Source of the DNA: Aeromonadaceae bacterium
Lineage (GTDB): Bacteria; Pseudomonadota; Gammaproteobacteria; Enterobacterales; Aeromonadaceae
Reading direction: 5' to 3'
Assembly: GCA_021209335.1 (NCBI GenBank)
Contig: JAJOIN010000022.1
Span: 1-54,418 of the forward strand
Length of the DNA: 54,418 nt
Below the pieces are notes generated by a model. That model ran no database searches. It had not been told where the DNA came from and was given only the letters and a program-made list of their open reading frames with translations. The translations under genes and the position numbers were made by a program. Of the stretch, positions 46,316 to 54,418 are shown in pieces (the stretch's first letter is position 1; each line of letters opens with the position of its first letter).

Positions 46316-47707
46316 ATGTCTAGCCGATTCCGTTTCCGTTTCTGCGCTCTGGCCCTGGGGCTGGCCTTGTCTGCCCCCCTGATGCACGCCGCGACCGTCA
46401 GCCAGGCCCTGCAACTGGCCCTGCCCGATGGCCTCAAGGTGCCCTACAGCGGGGTGCAGGCGTCGGCCTTCGCCGCCGGCCTGCCGCTGGGGGTGGGCTC
46501 CGGCCTCAGCTTCGCCGGTGTGCAGGCTGACGGCAGCTGGCTGTTCTACAGCCTGACCGACCGCGGCCCCAACGCCGATGCGCCGGACTGGCGGCAGGGC
46601 CAGGACAAGCTCTCCGGCAAGATCTTCGTGGCACCGGGCTTTACCCCGCAGATCCTGCCCATCCGGATAAAAGACGGCCAGGTCAGCGTGGGTGAGCCCA
46701 TCCTGCTGCACGACGACAAGGGCCCCATCCATGGCCTGCCGCTGCCGGTGGGCACGGTCGGCTCGACCCACGAGATGGCCCTGACCGACGATCTCAAGGC
46801 CATCGCCTCGCCGGATGGCCGTGGGCTGGATAGCGAGGGGCTGGCCCTGGCTGCTGACGGCAGCTTCTGGCTGTGTGACGAATACGGCCCCTTCCTCATC
46901 CATGCCGATGCCCAGGGCAAGATATTGCAAAAATGGGGCCCCGAGCCGCAGGCCGGCGAGCAGGCGGTGGCCACCGGCTTGCCGGGGGTGATCGCCTGGC
47001 GTCAGGCCAACCGTGGCTTCGAGGGGCTGGCCCTGCTGCCGTCGGGCAAGGTGATAGCGGCGGTGCAGAGCACCCTGGACATCGATGGCGAGACCGCCAA
47101 GACGGCGCCGATTGTGCGCCTGGTGGAGCTGGATCCGGTGACCGGTAAGACTCGCATGCTGGCCTATCCGCTGGAGGAGGGGTTCTACAAGAAGACCAAG
47201 GACGCCAAGATCGGCGATCTGGTGGCGGTGGATGAGCAGACCCTGCTCATCATCGAACAGGGCAAGGATAAGGATAAACAGATGCACAACCGCATCTACA
47301 AGCTGAGCCTGCAGGATGCCACGGATCTGACCGGCGTCAAGGTGGACGGCAAGGAGCCGGAGTTTGCCAGCCTGGCGGCGCTGCGAGCCGCCGGCGTGGT
47401 GCCGGTGCAGAAGACGCTGCTGGTGGATTTGCGTGCGCTGGGTTGGCAGGCGGAGAAGGCCGAGGGGCTGAGCCTCATCGATGCCCAGACCCTGGCGGTG
47501 GCCAACGACAACGACTTTGGCCTGGGCGTCACCCTGGTGGAGCCGGTGAAGGGCGAAAAAGACCCTACCGAGTACCAGACCGATGGCACGGGCCAACTGC
47601 TGATGAAGGGCCAGCCGGTGGCCAGCCGGCTGCAAACCCAGCCGCTGTCGGCCGCGGAGGCGGCCTCCCACCTGTGGATCCTCCAGCTGGACAAGCCGCT
47701 GTTCTAA
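46316..47707 (+). CDS. Exported phytase-like / esterase-like beta-propeller protein
   Basis: A 463-residue secreted protein with a signal peptide (FRFCALALGLALSAPLMHA, cleavage near ATV). The remainder matches the family annotated as esterase-like activity of phytase. Visible hallmarks are YSLTDRGPNADAP, PDGRGLDSEGLALAADGSFWLCDEYGPFL, NRGFEGLALLPSGKVIAAVQS and LSLIDAQTLAVANDNDFG. These Asp-rich blades fit a calcium-dependent propeller hydrolase, but substrate and activity are unproven. AAAGGA lies upstream of the ATG. It is a single gene between draT (74-base gap) and a terminator. Confidence 0.8.
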   Translation: MSSRFRFRFCALALGLALSAPLMHAATVSQALQLALPDGLKVPYSGVQASAFAAGLPLGVGSGLSFAGVQADGSWLFYSLTDRGPNADAPDWRQGQDKLSGKIFVAPGFTPQILPIRIKDGQVSVGEPILLHDDKGPIHGLPLPVGTVGSTHEMALTDDLKAIASPDGRGLDSEGLALAADGSFWLCDEYGPFLIHADAQGKILQKWGPEPQAGEQAVATGLPGVIAWRQANRGFEGLALLPSGKVIAAVQSTLDIDGETAKTAPIVRLVELDPVTGKTRMLAYPLEEGFYKKTKDAKIGDLVAVDEQTLLIIEQGKDKDKQMHNRIYKLSLQDATDLTGVKVDGKEPEFASLAALRAAGVVPVQKTLLVDLRALGWQAEKAEGLSLIDAQTLAVANDNDFGLGVTLVEPVKGEKDPTEYQTDGTGQLLMKGQPVASRLQTQPLSAAEAASHLWILQLDKPLF

Positions 47708-47729
47708 CGGGCCTCGGCCATCTGCATGA

Positions 47730-47756
47730 AAAACGCCACCTTGCGGTGGCGTTTTG
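47730..47756 (+). terminator. Bidirectional terminator between the phytase-like gene and yqhD
   Basis: Perfect 11-bp stem AAAACGCCACC / GGTGGCGTTTT with a TTGC loop; A- and T-rich arm ends serve both convergent genes. Confidence 0.85.
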
Positions 47757-47791
47757 CTGCGAGGGCCTTGCTGTTGTGCCTCGAGACAGCC

Positions 47792-48949
47792 TTAGAGTGC
47801 CAGGCGCAAGATGGCCTTGGCATCGTCCGGCGTGATGTCGGCGTGTTCCCCCAGGGCCACGTGGCCGTGGGCGGTGAGCTTGGCGGCGACGGGCTCAATC
47901 ACCTCTTCCCCCAGGCCGTAGGCACTCAGCCGCGGCGGGTTGCCCATGGCCGCGAAGAAGGCCTCGGTCTGCTCGATGGCGGCCAGGGCCTTTTGCTCCT
48001 GACTGCCGTCACGCACGTCGAACACCCGCTCGGCATACTGGGCCAGCTTGGCCTGCTTGGCGGCCAGCTTGTGCTTCCACACTGCGGTCTGGACGATGGC
48101 CAGGGTCTGGGCATGATCCAGGCCGTAGAGGGCGGTCAGCTCGTGGCCAATCATGTGGGTGGCCCAGTCGGTGGGCACGCCGGTACTCAAGGTGCCGTTC
48201 AGTGCCATGGTGGCACTCCACATCAGGTTGGCACGCACGTCGTAATCCTGCGGGTTGGCCAGCGCCTTGGGGCCCTCCTCAATCAGGGTGCGCAGCAGCC
48301 CCTCGGCGATGCGATCCTGTACCTTGGCGTTTACCGGGTAGGTGCTGTACTGCTCCAGGGTGTGAACGAAGGCGTCCACCACGCCGTTGGCAATCTGGCG
48401 GGGGGGCAGGCTGTAGGTGGTGACGGGATCCAGGATGGAGAAGCGCGGCTGCACAAAGGGCGAGAAGAAGAACAGCTTGTCCTGGGTCGCGGCCTTGGTG
48501 ATGACGGCGCCCGAGTTCATCTCTGAGCCGGTGGCGGCCAGGGTCAGCACGGTTCCCAGAGGCACGGCATCGGTGATCTTGCTGCCGTAGGTCTGCAGTA
48601 TCTCCCAGGGATCACCTGGGTAGCGGGCGGCGGCGGCGATAAACTTGCTGCCGTCGATGACCGAGCCCCCACCCACCGCCAGGATAAAGTCGATGCCCTC
48701 GGCCTTCACAACCTCGACCGCCTGCATCAGGGTCTCGAAGTGGGGGTTGGCCTCGATGCCGCCAAACTCCAGGAAGTGCCGGTCGGCCAGGGCGGCATGC
48801 ACCTGAGCCAGCACACCGTTCTGCTTGATGCTGCCGCCGCCATAGGTGATGAGGATGCGGGCGTCAGGGGGGATCTCGCTGGCCAGTTGGGCTATCTGGC
48901 CTTCGCCGAAGTGAATACGGGTGGGATTGAAGTAGGTAAAGTTGTTCAT
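47792..48949 (-). CDS. yqhD: YqhD, NADPH-dependent aldehyde reductase / alcohol dehydrogenase
   Basis: Iron-containing-ADH-family enzyme that reduces short aldehydes, including lipid-peroxidation products, with NADPH. The 385 residues align with E. coli YqhD (387): MNNFTYFNPTRIHFG, the cofactor motif AVGGGSVIDG (91-100), and metal ligands D192, H196 (VVDAFVHTLEQY), H265 (DWATHMIGHE) and H279 (GLDHAQT). It is divergent from an AraC regulator, as yqhD is from yqhC in E. coli. AGGAGCACGA precedes the ATG. Confidence 0.95.
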   Translation of the reverse strand: MNNFTYFNPTRIHFGEGQIAQLASEIPPDARILITYGGGSIKQNGVLAQVHAALADRHFLEFGGIEANPHFETLMQAVEVVKAEGIDFILAVGGGSVIDGSKFIAAAARYPGDPWEILQTYGSKITDAVPLGTVLTLAATGSEMNSGAVITKAATQDKLFFFSPFVQPRFSILDPVTTYSLPPRQIANGVVDAFVHTLEQYSTYPVNAKVQDRIAEGLLRTLIEEGPKALANPQDYDVRANLMWSATMALNGTLSTGVPTDWATHMIGHELTALYGLDHAQTLAIVQTAVWKHKLAAKQAKLAQYAERVFDVRDGSQEQKALAAIEQTEAFFAAMGNPPRLSAYGLGEEVIEPVAAKLTAHGHVALGEHADITPDDAKAILRLAL

Positions 48950-49053
48950 TCGTGCTCCTGGTTATGCGACTGGGGGGGGCGGCTCAAGGTTCGCCATCGC
49001 GCAAGACAATGACAGAATAGTTGCCCCTGTACCGCCACATAAGCGACATTACT

Positions 49054-49079
49054 GGCATTTATTTGCCTATTTATGTCAA
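49054..49079. promoter_or_regulatory. Candidate operator/promoter in the yqhD-yqhC gap
   Basis: Contains the inverted repeat GGCA-TTTATT-TGCC (49054-49067) and, on the minus strand, a perfect TTGACA (49079-49074) without a well-placed -10. TTTATTTG and TATTTATG repeat one turn apart. The 174-base AT-rich gap is the natural site for YqhC action on yqhD, but the exact site is inference. Confidence 0.3.
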
Positions 49080-49123
49080 CTTGCGGCGAGAGTCCGCAGA
49101 GGCGTTCACGCCGGGAGAGTGCC

Positions 49124-50011
49124 ATGACCACAACCTTGGCCCAGGCCATGGGCCACTTTGCCGAACAGGCCGGACTACAACAGCTCGAAGGGGTGGCCGA
49201 CACCTGCCTGCCCGGCGTGCGCTTTTTTCGCGCCAGCCGCAGCACCCCCCGTCAGCCGCTGACCTATGAGTCGGGCATTCTCATCCTGGGCCAGGGCAAC
49301 AAGATCATCCATCTGGGGGAGCAGCAGGTGGCCTACGGCCCCGGCAGCTATCTGGTGGTGGGGGTGCCACTGCCGTTGGAGTGCGAGGCGTATTGCCGGC
49401 CTGGCGAGCCGATACTGGGGCTGTCGGTGGCGGTGGACTTGCAGCGGTTGCACCAGCAGGTCACCCGGCTCTATCCGCCGCCATCCCGCATGACGCCCTG
49501 CCGGGCCATTGAGTGCGGCCTCTCCTGCGCCTGTCTGCCGGCGGAGCTGGACGCGGCCTGCCAGCGTCTGCTGGTCGCCTTGGCCAGTCCTGTAGAGGCG
49601 GCCATTCTGGGGCCAGGTCTGCTGGAGGAGATACTCTATCGGGTGCTCACCGGCGAGCAGGGGCATGTGTTGCTGCAGCTGGCGCACCACGATGGCCACT
49701 ACGCCCGCATCGCCCGGGTGCTGGGGCGCATCCACCGTGACTATGCCGAACCCCTGACGGTGGAAAGCCTGGCGGGGGCGGCGCATATGAGCCTATCCAC
49801 CTTTCATCGGGCCTTTCGCCAGGTGACCCGGGTGTCGCCCCTGCAGTACCTGAAGCAAATTCGCCTGAACCGGGCACGGGAGCTGATCCAGCGGGAGGGG
49901 CGGGGGATCGCCGAGGCGGCTGCCCTGGTGGGCTACAACAGCCCGTCCCAGTTCAGCCGCGAGTACAAGCGTCACTTTGCCTGCAACCCCAGCGGCGATC
50001 AGGCCGCCTAG
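49124..50011 (+). CDS. yqhC: YqhC-like AraC-family regulator
   Basis: Transcriptional activator of 295 residues with an AraC-type N-terminal cupin domain (QPLTYESGILILGQGNKIIHLGEQQVAYGPGSYLVVGVPLPLEC). The C-terminal double HTH (about 205-290) shows VESLAGAAHMSLSTFHRAFRQVTRVSPLQYLKQIRLNRARELI. In E. coli YqhC responds to aldehydes and switches on yqhD; the divergent yqhD here supports that role. The ATG at 49124 follows GGGAGAG; the track start is 17 codons earlier. Confidence 0.88.
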   Translation: MTTTLAQAMGHFAEQAGLQQLEGVADTCLPGVRFFRASRSTPRQPLTYESGILILGQGNKIIHLGEQQVAYGPGSYLVVGVPLPLECEAYCRPGEPILGLSVAVDLQRLHQQVTRLYPPPSRMTPCRAIECGLSCACLPAELDAACQRLLVALASPVEAAILGPGLLEEILYRVLTGEQGHVLLQLAHHDGHYARIARVLGRIHRDYAEPLTVESLAGAAHMSLSTFHRAFRQVTRVSPLQYLKQIRLNRARELIQREGRGIAEAAALVGYNSPSQFSREYKRHFACNPSGDQAA

Positions 50012-50038
50012 GGGCTGTGGGGCCGCCTTGCCCCCAGA

Positions 50039-50848
50039 TCAGGGGATGGGCGGTGCCAGCAGGAAGTTGCCGCTGCCGCTGGCCGCCGGGCCTTGGGCTG
50101 CCGTCTCGTCTTTGAGCGCCACGCCCGAGCAGTGCCGGCGGCGGCCTTCACTGAGCAGATAGTGCAGCCGGTAGGCGGCCTCCGCATAGCTCATGCCCGC
50201 CGGGCGCACGTTGGAGATGCAGTTGCGCCGCTCGTCGGTCAGCCCCACCTTGGGGGCCTGGGTGAAGTAGAGTCCCAGGCTGTCCGGCGAGCTCAAGCCC
50301 GGCCGTTCACCCACCAGGATCACCACCGCCCGGGCGCCCAGCCGCTGGGCCACCTCGTCTGCCACCGCCACCCGACCCTGCTCCACCAGGCACAGGGGGG
50401 CCAGCTTCCAGGTTTCGCCACTGAGCTTGTCGTGTAGCGCCTGTAAAAACGGCAAGGCGTTTTGCTTTAAGGCCAGGGCCGACAGGCCATCGGCCAGCAC
50501 CAGCGCCAGATCGTAGCCACTCTCCTGGCGATAGGGGGTGAGGGTGTCGCGGCTGGCCTCATCCAGCCGGCGGCCCAGATCCGGCCGTTGCAGGTACTGA
50601 TGGCGGTCGGCGGCGGCGCTGTGCAGATGCAGGCTGGCGCCAAAGCCGGCGGCCTGCAGCTCGGCCTGCAGGGCCGGGAAGTCCAGGGCAAGGTGCACCG
50701 CATCCCGCGCCTGGGCGTGGGCCAGCTGAAAGGCCAGCTGGGCCGAGGTGGGCTGGCTCACCCCGCTGCGCCCCAGGGCGATGCGGGCATCGGTGAAGGC
50801 CCGCAGGGCCTGCCAGGGATTGGCGGTGATCTGGGTCTCTTCCTGCAC
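50039..50848 (-). CDS. eutC: EutC, ethanolamine ammonia-lyase small subunit (start probably frameshifted)
   Basis: Small subunit of the adenosylcobalamin-dependent lyase that splits ethanolamine into acetaldehyde and ammonia. The 269-codon frame contains [66 protein letters not shown] and the [27 protein letters not shown] end typical of EutC. The frame opens at a GTG without a ribosome site. A well-placed ATG at 50876, overlapping the eutB stop as ATGA behind AAGGAG, is out of frame because of seven C at 50866-50860. With six C it would read [15 protein letters not shown] and join this frame. Confidence 0.9.
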   Translation of the reverse strand: MQEETQITANPWQALRAFTDARIALGRSGVSQPTSAQLAFQLAHAQARDAVHLALDFPALQAELQAAGFGASLHLHSAAADRHQYLQRPDLGRRLDEASRDTLTPYRQESGYDLALVLADGLSALALKQNALPFLQALHDKLSGETWKLAPLCLVEQGRVAVADEVAQRLGARAVVILVGERPGLSSPDSLGLYFTQAPKVGLTDERRNCISNVRPAGMSYAEAAYRLHYLLSEGRRRHCSGVALKDETAAQGPAASGSGNFLLAPPIP

Positions 50849-50872
50849 CTGGGTCAGTTGGGGGGGATTGGG

Positions 50873-52291
50873 TCATGCTTGGCTCCTTACCGGCAGACGG
50901 CCCAGGGCCGGCTCGAAGGCGGCGGGCAGCCCCTCGGCCAGGGCAAAGGGCAGCCCCTGGGCCTGGGTGAAGATGCCCATGCGCTCCAGCCAGGCCTCAA
51001 ATTCCGGCGCGGGCCTGAGCCCCAGCACCCGGCGGGCGTAGAGGGCGTCGTGGAATGAGGTGGTCTGGTAGTTGAGCATGATGTCGTCGGATCCCGGTAT
51101 GCCCATGACGAAGGTGCAGCCGGCGGCCCCTAGCAGGGTCAGCAGCACGTCCATGTCATCCTGATCCGCCTCGGCGTGGTTGGTGTAGCAAACGTCACAA
51201 CCCATGGGCAGCCCCAGCAGCTTGGCGCAGAAGTGATCCTCAAGGCCGGCGCGGATGATCTGCTTGCCGTCATACAGGTATTCGGGGCCGATGAAGCCCA
51301 CCACCGTATTCACCAGCAGGGGAGAGAAGGCGCGGGCCACGGCGTAGGCGCGGGCCTCGCAGGTCTGCTGATCCACGCCGTGGTGGGCGTTGGCGGACAG
51401 GGCGCTGCCCTGGCCGGTTTCAAAATACATGACGTTGTCGCCGACCGTGCCCCGCTGCAACGACAGGGCGGCCTCCCGGGCCTCCGCCAGCATGGCCAGG
51501 TTGAAGCCGAAACTGCTGTTGGTGGCCTCGCTGCCGCCGATGGACTGGAACACCAGATCCACCGGCGCGCCGCGGTTGATCGCCTCCAGCGTGTTGGTGA
51601 CATGGGTCAGCACGCAGGATTGGGTGGGGATGGCGTACTGGTCGATGATCTCCGCCAGCATGCTGACCAGGCGGATCACCTGGGGCAGGTTGTCGGTGGC
51701 CGGGTTGATGCCCAGCACAGCGTCGCCGCTGCCGTACAGCAGGCCGTCCAACAGGCTGGCGGCGATGCCGGTGGCATCATCCGTGGGGTGATTGGGTTGC
51801 AGCCGGGTGGAGAGGCGGCCCGGCAGGCCTAGGGTGTTGCGAAAGGCGGTGGTGACCCGGCACTTCTTGGCCACCGCGATCAGATCCTGATTGCGCATTA
51901 TCTTGGCGACGGCGGCGGCCATCTCGGGGGTGATACCGTCCTTCACCGCCGCCAGGGTCTCGGCGGTGACGGCATCACTGAGCAGCCAGTTGCGAAAATC
52001 CCCCACCGTCAGGTGGGCCAGTTGGGCGAAGGCGCGCTGGTCGTGGTTGTCGAGGATGAGGCGGGTGATTTCGTCCTGCTCGTAGGGGATCAGGGCCTCC
52101 TGCAGGAAGGTGGCCAGGGGCAGCTCGGCCAGGGTCATCTGGGCAATCACCCGCTCCTCGGCGCTGTCGGCGGCGAGCCCCGCCAGCCGGTCGCCGGAGC
52201 GCAGTGGCGTGGCCTTGGCCATCAGGGTCTTGAGGTCGGCAAACTGGTAGGTGCGGGCACCCAGACGGTGGAAATAGGGGGTAGTGGACAT
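50873..52291 (-). CDS. eutB: EutB, ethanolamine ammonia-lyase large subunit
   Basis: Catalytic TIM-barrel subunit of ethanolamine ammonia-lyase. The 472 residues carry ATPLRSGDRLAGLAA, LGINPATDNLPQVIRLV, QSIGGSEATNSSFGFN, FETGQGSALSANAHHGVDQQT and GFIGPEYLYDGKQIIRAGLEDHFCAKLLGLPMGCDVCYTNHAEADQDDM, all strongly conserved in EutB. E. coli EutB is 453 residues. The ATG at 52291 has GGTGAG upstream; the track opens four codons earlier at TTG. There are no microcompartment genes in view, so this is a short, carboxysome-free style eut operon as in pseudomonads. Confidence 0.97.
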   Translation of the reverse strand: MSTTPYFHRLGARTYQFADLKTLMAKATPLRSGDRLAGLAADSAEERVIAQMTLAELPLATFLQEALIPYEQDEITRLILDNHDQRAFAQLAHLTVGDFRNWLLSDAVTAETLAAVKDGITPEMAAAVAKIMRNQDLIAVAKKCRVTTAFRNTLGLPGRLSTRLQPNHPTDDATGIAASLLDGLLYGSGDAVLGINPATDNLPQVIRLVSMLAEIIDQYAIPTQSCVLTHVTNTLEAINRGAPVDLVFQSIGGSEATNSSFGFNLAMLAEAREAALSLQRGTVGDNVMYFETGQGSALSANAHHGVDQQTCEARAYAVARAFSPLLVNTVVGFIGPEYLYDGKQIIRAGLEDHFCAKLLGLPMGCDVCYTNHAEADQDDMDVLLTLLGAAGCTFVMGIPGSDDIMLNYQTTSFHDALYARRVLGLRPAPEFEAWLERMGIFTQAQGLPFALAEGLPAAFEPALGRLPVRSQA

Positions 52292-52327
52292 AGGCTCACC
52301 CAAAAACGCTAGTGGTGCAGAAAACGA

Positions 52328-52355
52328 CAGGCCTGCCGCCGTAACGACAGGCCTG
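52328..52355. repeat. Paired CAGGCCTG palindromes between eat and eutB
   Basis: ACGACAGGCCTG occurs twice, 20 bases apart start to start. Because CAGGCCTG is self-complementary, the copies can form an 8-bp hairpin with a 12-base loop. There is no T-run. It may reduce or stabilise the eutBC part of the eat-eutB-eutC transcript. Confidence 0.55.
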
Positions 52356-52362
52356 GTATTGC

Positions 52363-53754
52363 TTAACCCGCGGTGGCGCTGGCCATCAGCAGGGCTGCGT
52401 CACGGCGATGGCCGGTGAGGCGGAAGTAGATGTAACCGGCCAGCATGAAGGCCACGAACAGCACGAAGATCAGGAAGTTGTAGTAGATCATGGTCAACAT
52501 GCAGATGGTGGCGGCAATCAGGGCGAAGGCCGGGAAGTAGGGATAGAAGGGCGCCTTGAAGGGCCGTGCCATCTCAGGTTCGCTCATGCGCAGTTTGAAC
52601 AGGCTCAGCATGCTCAGCATGTACATGGCGATGGCGCCGAACACCGCCATGGTGACGATATTGGCGGTCAGCGGCAGGCCACCCAAGGTGATCACCGCAT
52701 CGGAGAAGATGGCCAGGATACCCACGGCGCCACCGGCCAGGATGGCACGGTAGGGAGTGCCGAACTTGGGATGCACCTTGGCCAGCCAGGTGGGCAGGTA
52801 GGCTTCCCGGGACAGGGCATAGATCTGGCGGGAGTAGCCGATGATGATGCCATGGAAGGAGGCCACCAGACCGAACAGGCCCAGCCACACCAGCATGTGC
52901 ATCCAGCCGCTGTTTTCACCCACCACTTCCACCATGGCCTTGGGCAGGGGGTCGTTGATGTTGGACAGGCGGGTCCAGTCGCCACTGCCACCGGCGAACA
53001 CCATGACACCAATGGCCAGGGCCACCAGGGTCAGGATACCGGCGATGTAGGCGATGGGGATGGAGCGCTTGGGATCCTTGGCTTCTTCGGCGGCCATGGC
53101 GACGCCTTCAATGGCCAGGAAGAACCAGATGGCAAACGGAATGGCGGCGAAGATGCCGGGGATGGACGCCAGGCTGAAGCTGTCCTCACCGGACCAGCCT
53201 CCGGCCACAAAGTTCTCAAAGGAGAAGGCCGGCGAGACCACGCCCATGAACACCAGCAGCTCGACGATGGCCAGCACAGTCACCAGCAGCTCGAAGGTGG
53301 CGGCGATGCGCACCCCGACTATGTTGAGGCCCATGAAGACGATGTAGGCAGACACGGCCACCATCTTCTCGTCCAGCGCCGGGAACTGCACCTTGAGGTA
53401 GGCGCCGATGGCCAGGGCAATGGCCGGCGGGGCGAACACAAACTCCACCAGGGTGGCTGCCCCCGCCAGATAACCGCCGACCGAACCGAAGGCGCGCTTG
53501 CTGTAGGCAAAGGGGCCGCCGGCTTGCGGCGTGGAGGTGGTCAGCTCGGTGAAGCTGAAGATGAAGGTGGTGTACATGAGGGCGACAAACAGGGCCGTGA
53601 TGGTGAAGCCCAGGGTACCGGCGCTGGCCCAGCCGTAGCTCCAGCCAAAATATTCCCCCGAAATCACCAGACCCACGGCAATACCCCACAGTTGCAGGGT
53701 GCCGAGCACCGGCTTGAGCTTGTTGTCGCTTGGCGACGAAGTGGCATGGTTCAT
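52363..53754 (-). CDS. eat: Eat, ethanolamine permease (APC family)
   Basis: Inner-membrane amine transporter of 463 residues with about twelve hydrophobic segments. The family-typical LQLWGIAVGLVISGEYFGWSYGWASAGTLGF N-terminus and TSTPQAGGPFAYSKRAFG are present, with FFLAIEGVAMAAEEAKDPKRSIP in the middle. It is expected to import ethanolamine for EutBC, which follow on the same strand. GGAGACTATCC precedes the ATG. The gene is divergent from the EutR-like regulator. Confidence 0.93.
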   Translation of the reverse strand: MNHATSSPSDNKLKPVLGTLQLWGIAVGLVISGEYFGWSYGWASAGTLGFTITALFVALMYTTFIFSFTELTTSTPQAGGPFAYSKRAFGSVGGYLAGAATLVEFVFAPPAIALAIGAYLKVQFPALDEKMVAVSAYIVFMGLNIVGVRIAATFELLVTVLAIVELLVFMGVVSPAFSFENFVAGGWSGEDSFSLASIPGIFAAIPFAIWFFLAIEGVAMAAEEAKDPKRSIPIAYIAGILTLVALAIGVMVFAGGSGDWTRLSNINDPLPKAMVEVVGENSGWMHMLVWLGLFGLVASFHGIIIGYSRQIYALSREAYLPTWLAKVHPKFGTPYRAILAGGAVGILAIFSDAVITLGGLPLTANIVTMAVFGAIAMYMLSMLSLFKLRMSEPEMARPFKAPFYPYFPAFALIAATICMLTMIYYNFLIFVLFVAFMLAGYIYFRLTGHRRDAALLMASATAG

Positions 53755-53852
53755 GGATAGTCTCCGTTAAACAGTTCTGTTGGCATGTCCCTGCAACAGT
53801 GGTGCAAGTTACCCAGGGACAGTAACAAAGGCGTTTTGTCGGCCGTTATCTG

Positions 53853-53914
53853 AAATCGGCAAACATGATGCCAATGAACAAACTTCGTCGAATGTGCGGC
53901 AAAAATCGGCAAAC
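53853..53914. repeat. Direct repeats AAATCGGCAAAC in the eat-eutR gap
   Basis: Two perfect 12-base copies at 53853-53864 and 53903-53914, 50 bases apart (about five helical turns). Related GCGGCAAAA (53897) and an inverted GTTTTGTCGGC (53833) lie nearby. They are plausible binding sites for the divergent AraC-type regulator controlling eat-eutBC. The gap of 218 bases has no ORF. Confidence 0.5.
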
Positions 53915-53972
53915 TGGCGGATAAAGTTCGACAAATTGCAGAAGTCGCAGGGTATTTGAGAGGGTCGGAGTC

Positions 53973-54418
53973 ATGCCGTTCATCACGGGTTTTCAGCTCA
54001 TGCCACAGCAGGGTGCAGGCGAGGGATTCAATCTGCACGGATCGCACCATTTGCGTGCAATCACGGCCGATGATGCCGATGAGCACGCCAATAATCTTAC
54101 CGATTGGCAGCAGCAATATGACCAGGTGTCGGCCGGTGCGTTTCGTGGCACCTTGCTGGAGCGGCACCAAGGCGCACTGCAGCTGTTTTGCGAGGCGACG
54201 AGCCAGGCGGTGCGCCAATCCTGTTGCGTACCGCCTGGCTCCCTTTGGCTGGGGCTGCCGGTGCAGGTGACGCAGGGCATCCGCATCAACGGTCGTCAGG
54301 CGCCGCAGTACGCCTTCCTGACCCGGCCTGGCGGGGTGGAGTTTGAGCTCATCACACCAGCGGCCTATGCCATCTACGGCATAGTGGTGCCCAAGGCGGC
54401 GCTGATGCAGCTGGCGGC
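53973..54418 (+). CDS. eutR: EutR-like AraC-family regulator (5' part)
   Basis: Starts at the ATG at 53973 with GGGTCGGAG upstream and runs off the window; 148 codons are visible, without the C-terminal HTH. The sensor part matches EutR: DWQQQYDQVSAGAFRGTL, VRQSCCVPPGSLWLGLPV and the FLTRPGGVEFELITPAAYAIYGIVV stretch parallel E. coli EutR, an activator that responds to ethanolamine plus cobalamin. Position divergent from eat-eutB-eutC supports control of that operon. Confidence 0.85.
   Translation, partial: MPFITGFQLMPQQGAGEGFNLHGSHHLRAITADDADEHANNLTDWQQQYDQVSAGAFRGTLLERHQGALQLFCEATSQAVRQSCCVPPGSLWLGLPVQVTQGIRINGRQAPQYAFLTRPGGVEFELITPAAYAIYGIVVPKAALMQLA

Noticed and set aside
52408-53760. 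Plus-strand ORF of 450 aa opposite eat
   Set aside because: Antisense of the Eat permease; composition rich in Gly, His, Gln and Asp from reversed hydrophobic codons.

Overview
The window reads as a contiguous piece of a gammaproteobacterial chromosome. Gene content and order point to the Aeromonadales/Vibrionales side of the class, most likely an Aeromonas- or Oceanimonas-type bacterium; that placement is inferred from gene families and synteny, not from any rRNA marker. The block from about 15.5 to 39 kb follows the order of the E. coli trmJ-isc-pepB-ndk-rlmN-rodZ-ispG-hisS-yfgM-bamB-der-yfgJ region, with purL and mltF divergent as in E. coli. A type IV pilus gene (pilW) sits between rlmN and rodZ. 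No rRNA, tRNA, CRISPR array, transposase, integrase or phage gene was seen.

Layout. 1-5 kb: end of malE, then malF-malG-malK (maltose ABC importer), then an OxyR-type LysR regulator. 5-6 kb: a structured intergenic stretch that may encode a small RNA on the minus strand, and a secreted trypsin-like protease with a GlyGly-CTERM tail (minus). 6.2-11.6 kb: queA-tgt-yajC-secD-secF (tRNA queuosine plus Sec translocase accessory operon). 11.8-15.3 kb: nlpI, then ubiU-ubiV (minus) divergent from ubiT (plus), the oxygen-independent ubiquinone set. 15.5-21.9 kb: trmJ, then the complete isc operon iscR-S-U-A-hscB-hscA-fdx-iscX with an IscR site at its promoter. 21.9-33.1 kb: pepB, ndk, rlmN, pilW, rodZ, ispG, hisS, yfgM, bamB, der, yfgJ. 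33.1-39.5 kb: an uncatalogued 45-residue arginine-rich ORF (minus), mltF (minus), purL (plus) and nlpC (minus). 39.7-44.3 kb: clsA, a DUF945 protein, a SIMPL-domain protein and purU. 44.5-46.2 kb: an overlapping gene pair resembling draG and draT, the reversible NAD-dependent ADP-ribosylation switch known from nitrogen-fixing bacteria, here with no nif gene in sight. 46.3-50 kb: a phytase-like exported protein and the divergent yqhD/yqhC aldehyde-reductase/regulator pair. 50-54.4 kb: ethanolamine catabolism, eat-eutB-eutC (minus), divergent from a truncated eutR-like regulator at the window edge.

How the parts work together. Most of the window is housekeeping: envelope assembly (SecDF/YajC, BamB, YfgM, NlpI, MltF, NlpC, RodZ, ClsA), Fe-S cluster assembly feeding several Fe-S enzymes in the same window (IspG, RlmN, UbiU, UbiV, Fdx, IscR), translation (HisS, Der, QueA, Tgt, TrmJ, RlmN) and purine/folate metabolism (PurL, PurU). 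The accessory interest lies in the draG/draT pair, the small arginine-rich ORF, the GlyGly-CTERM protease, the possible sRNA next to oxyR, and several dual-purpose intergenic structures. Two reading frames (the eutC start and the mltF tail) appear displaced at 7-base homopolymers; sequencing error is the simplest explanation, but slippage should be considered.
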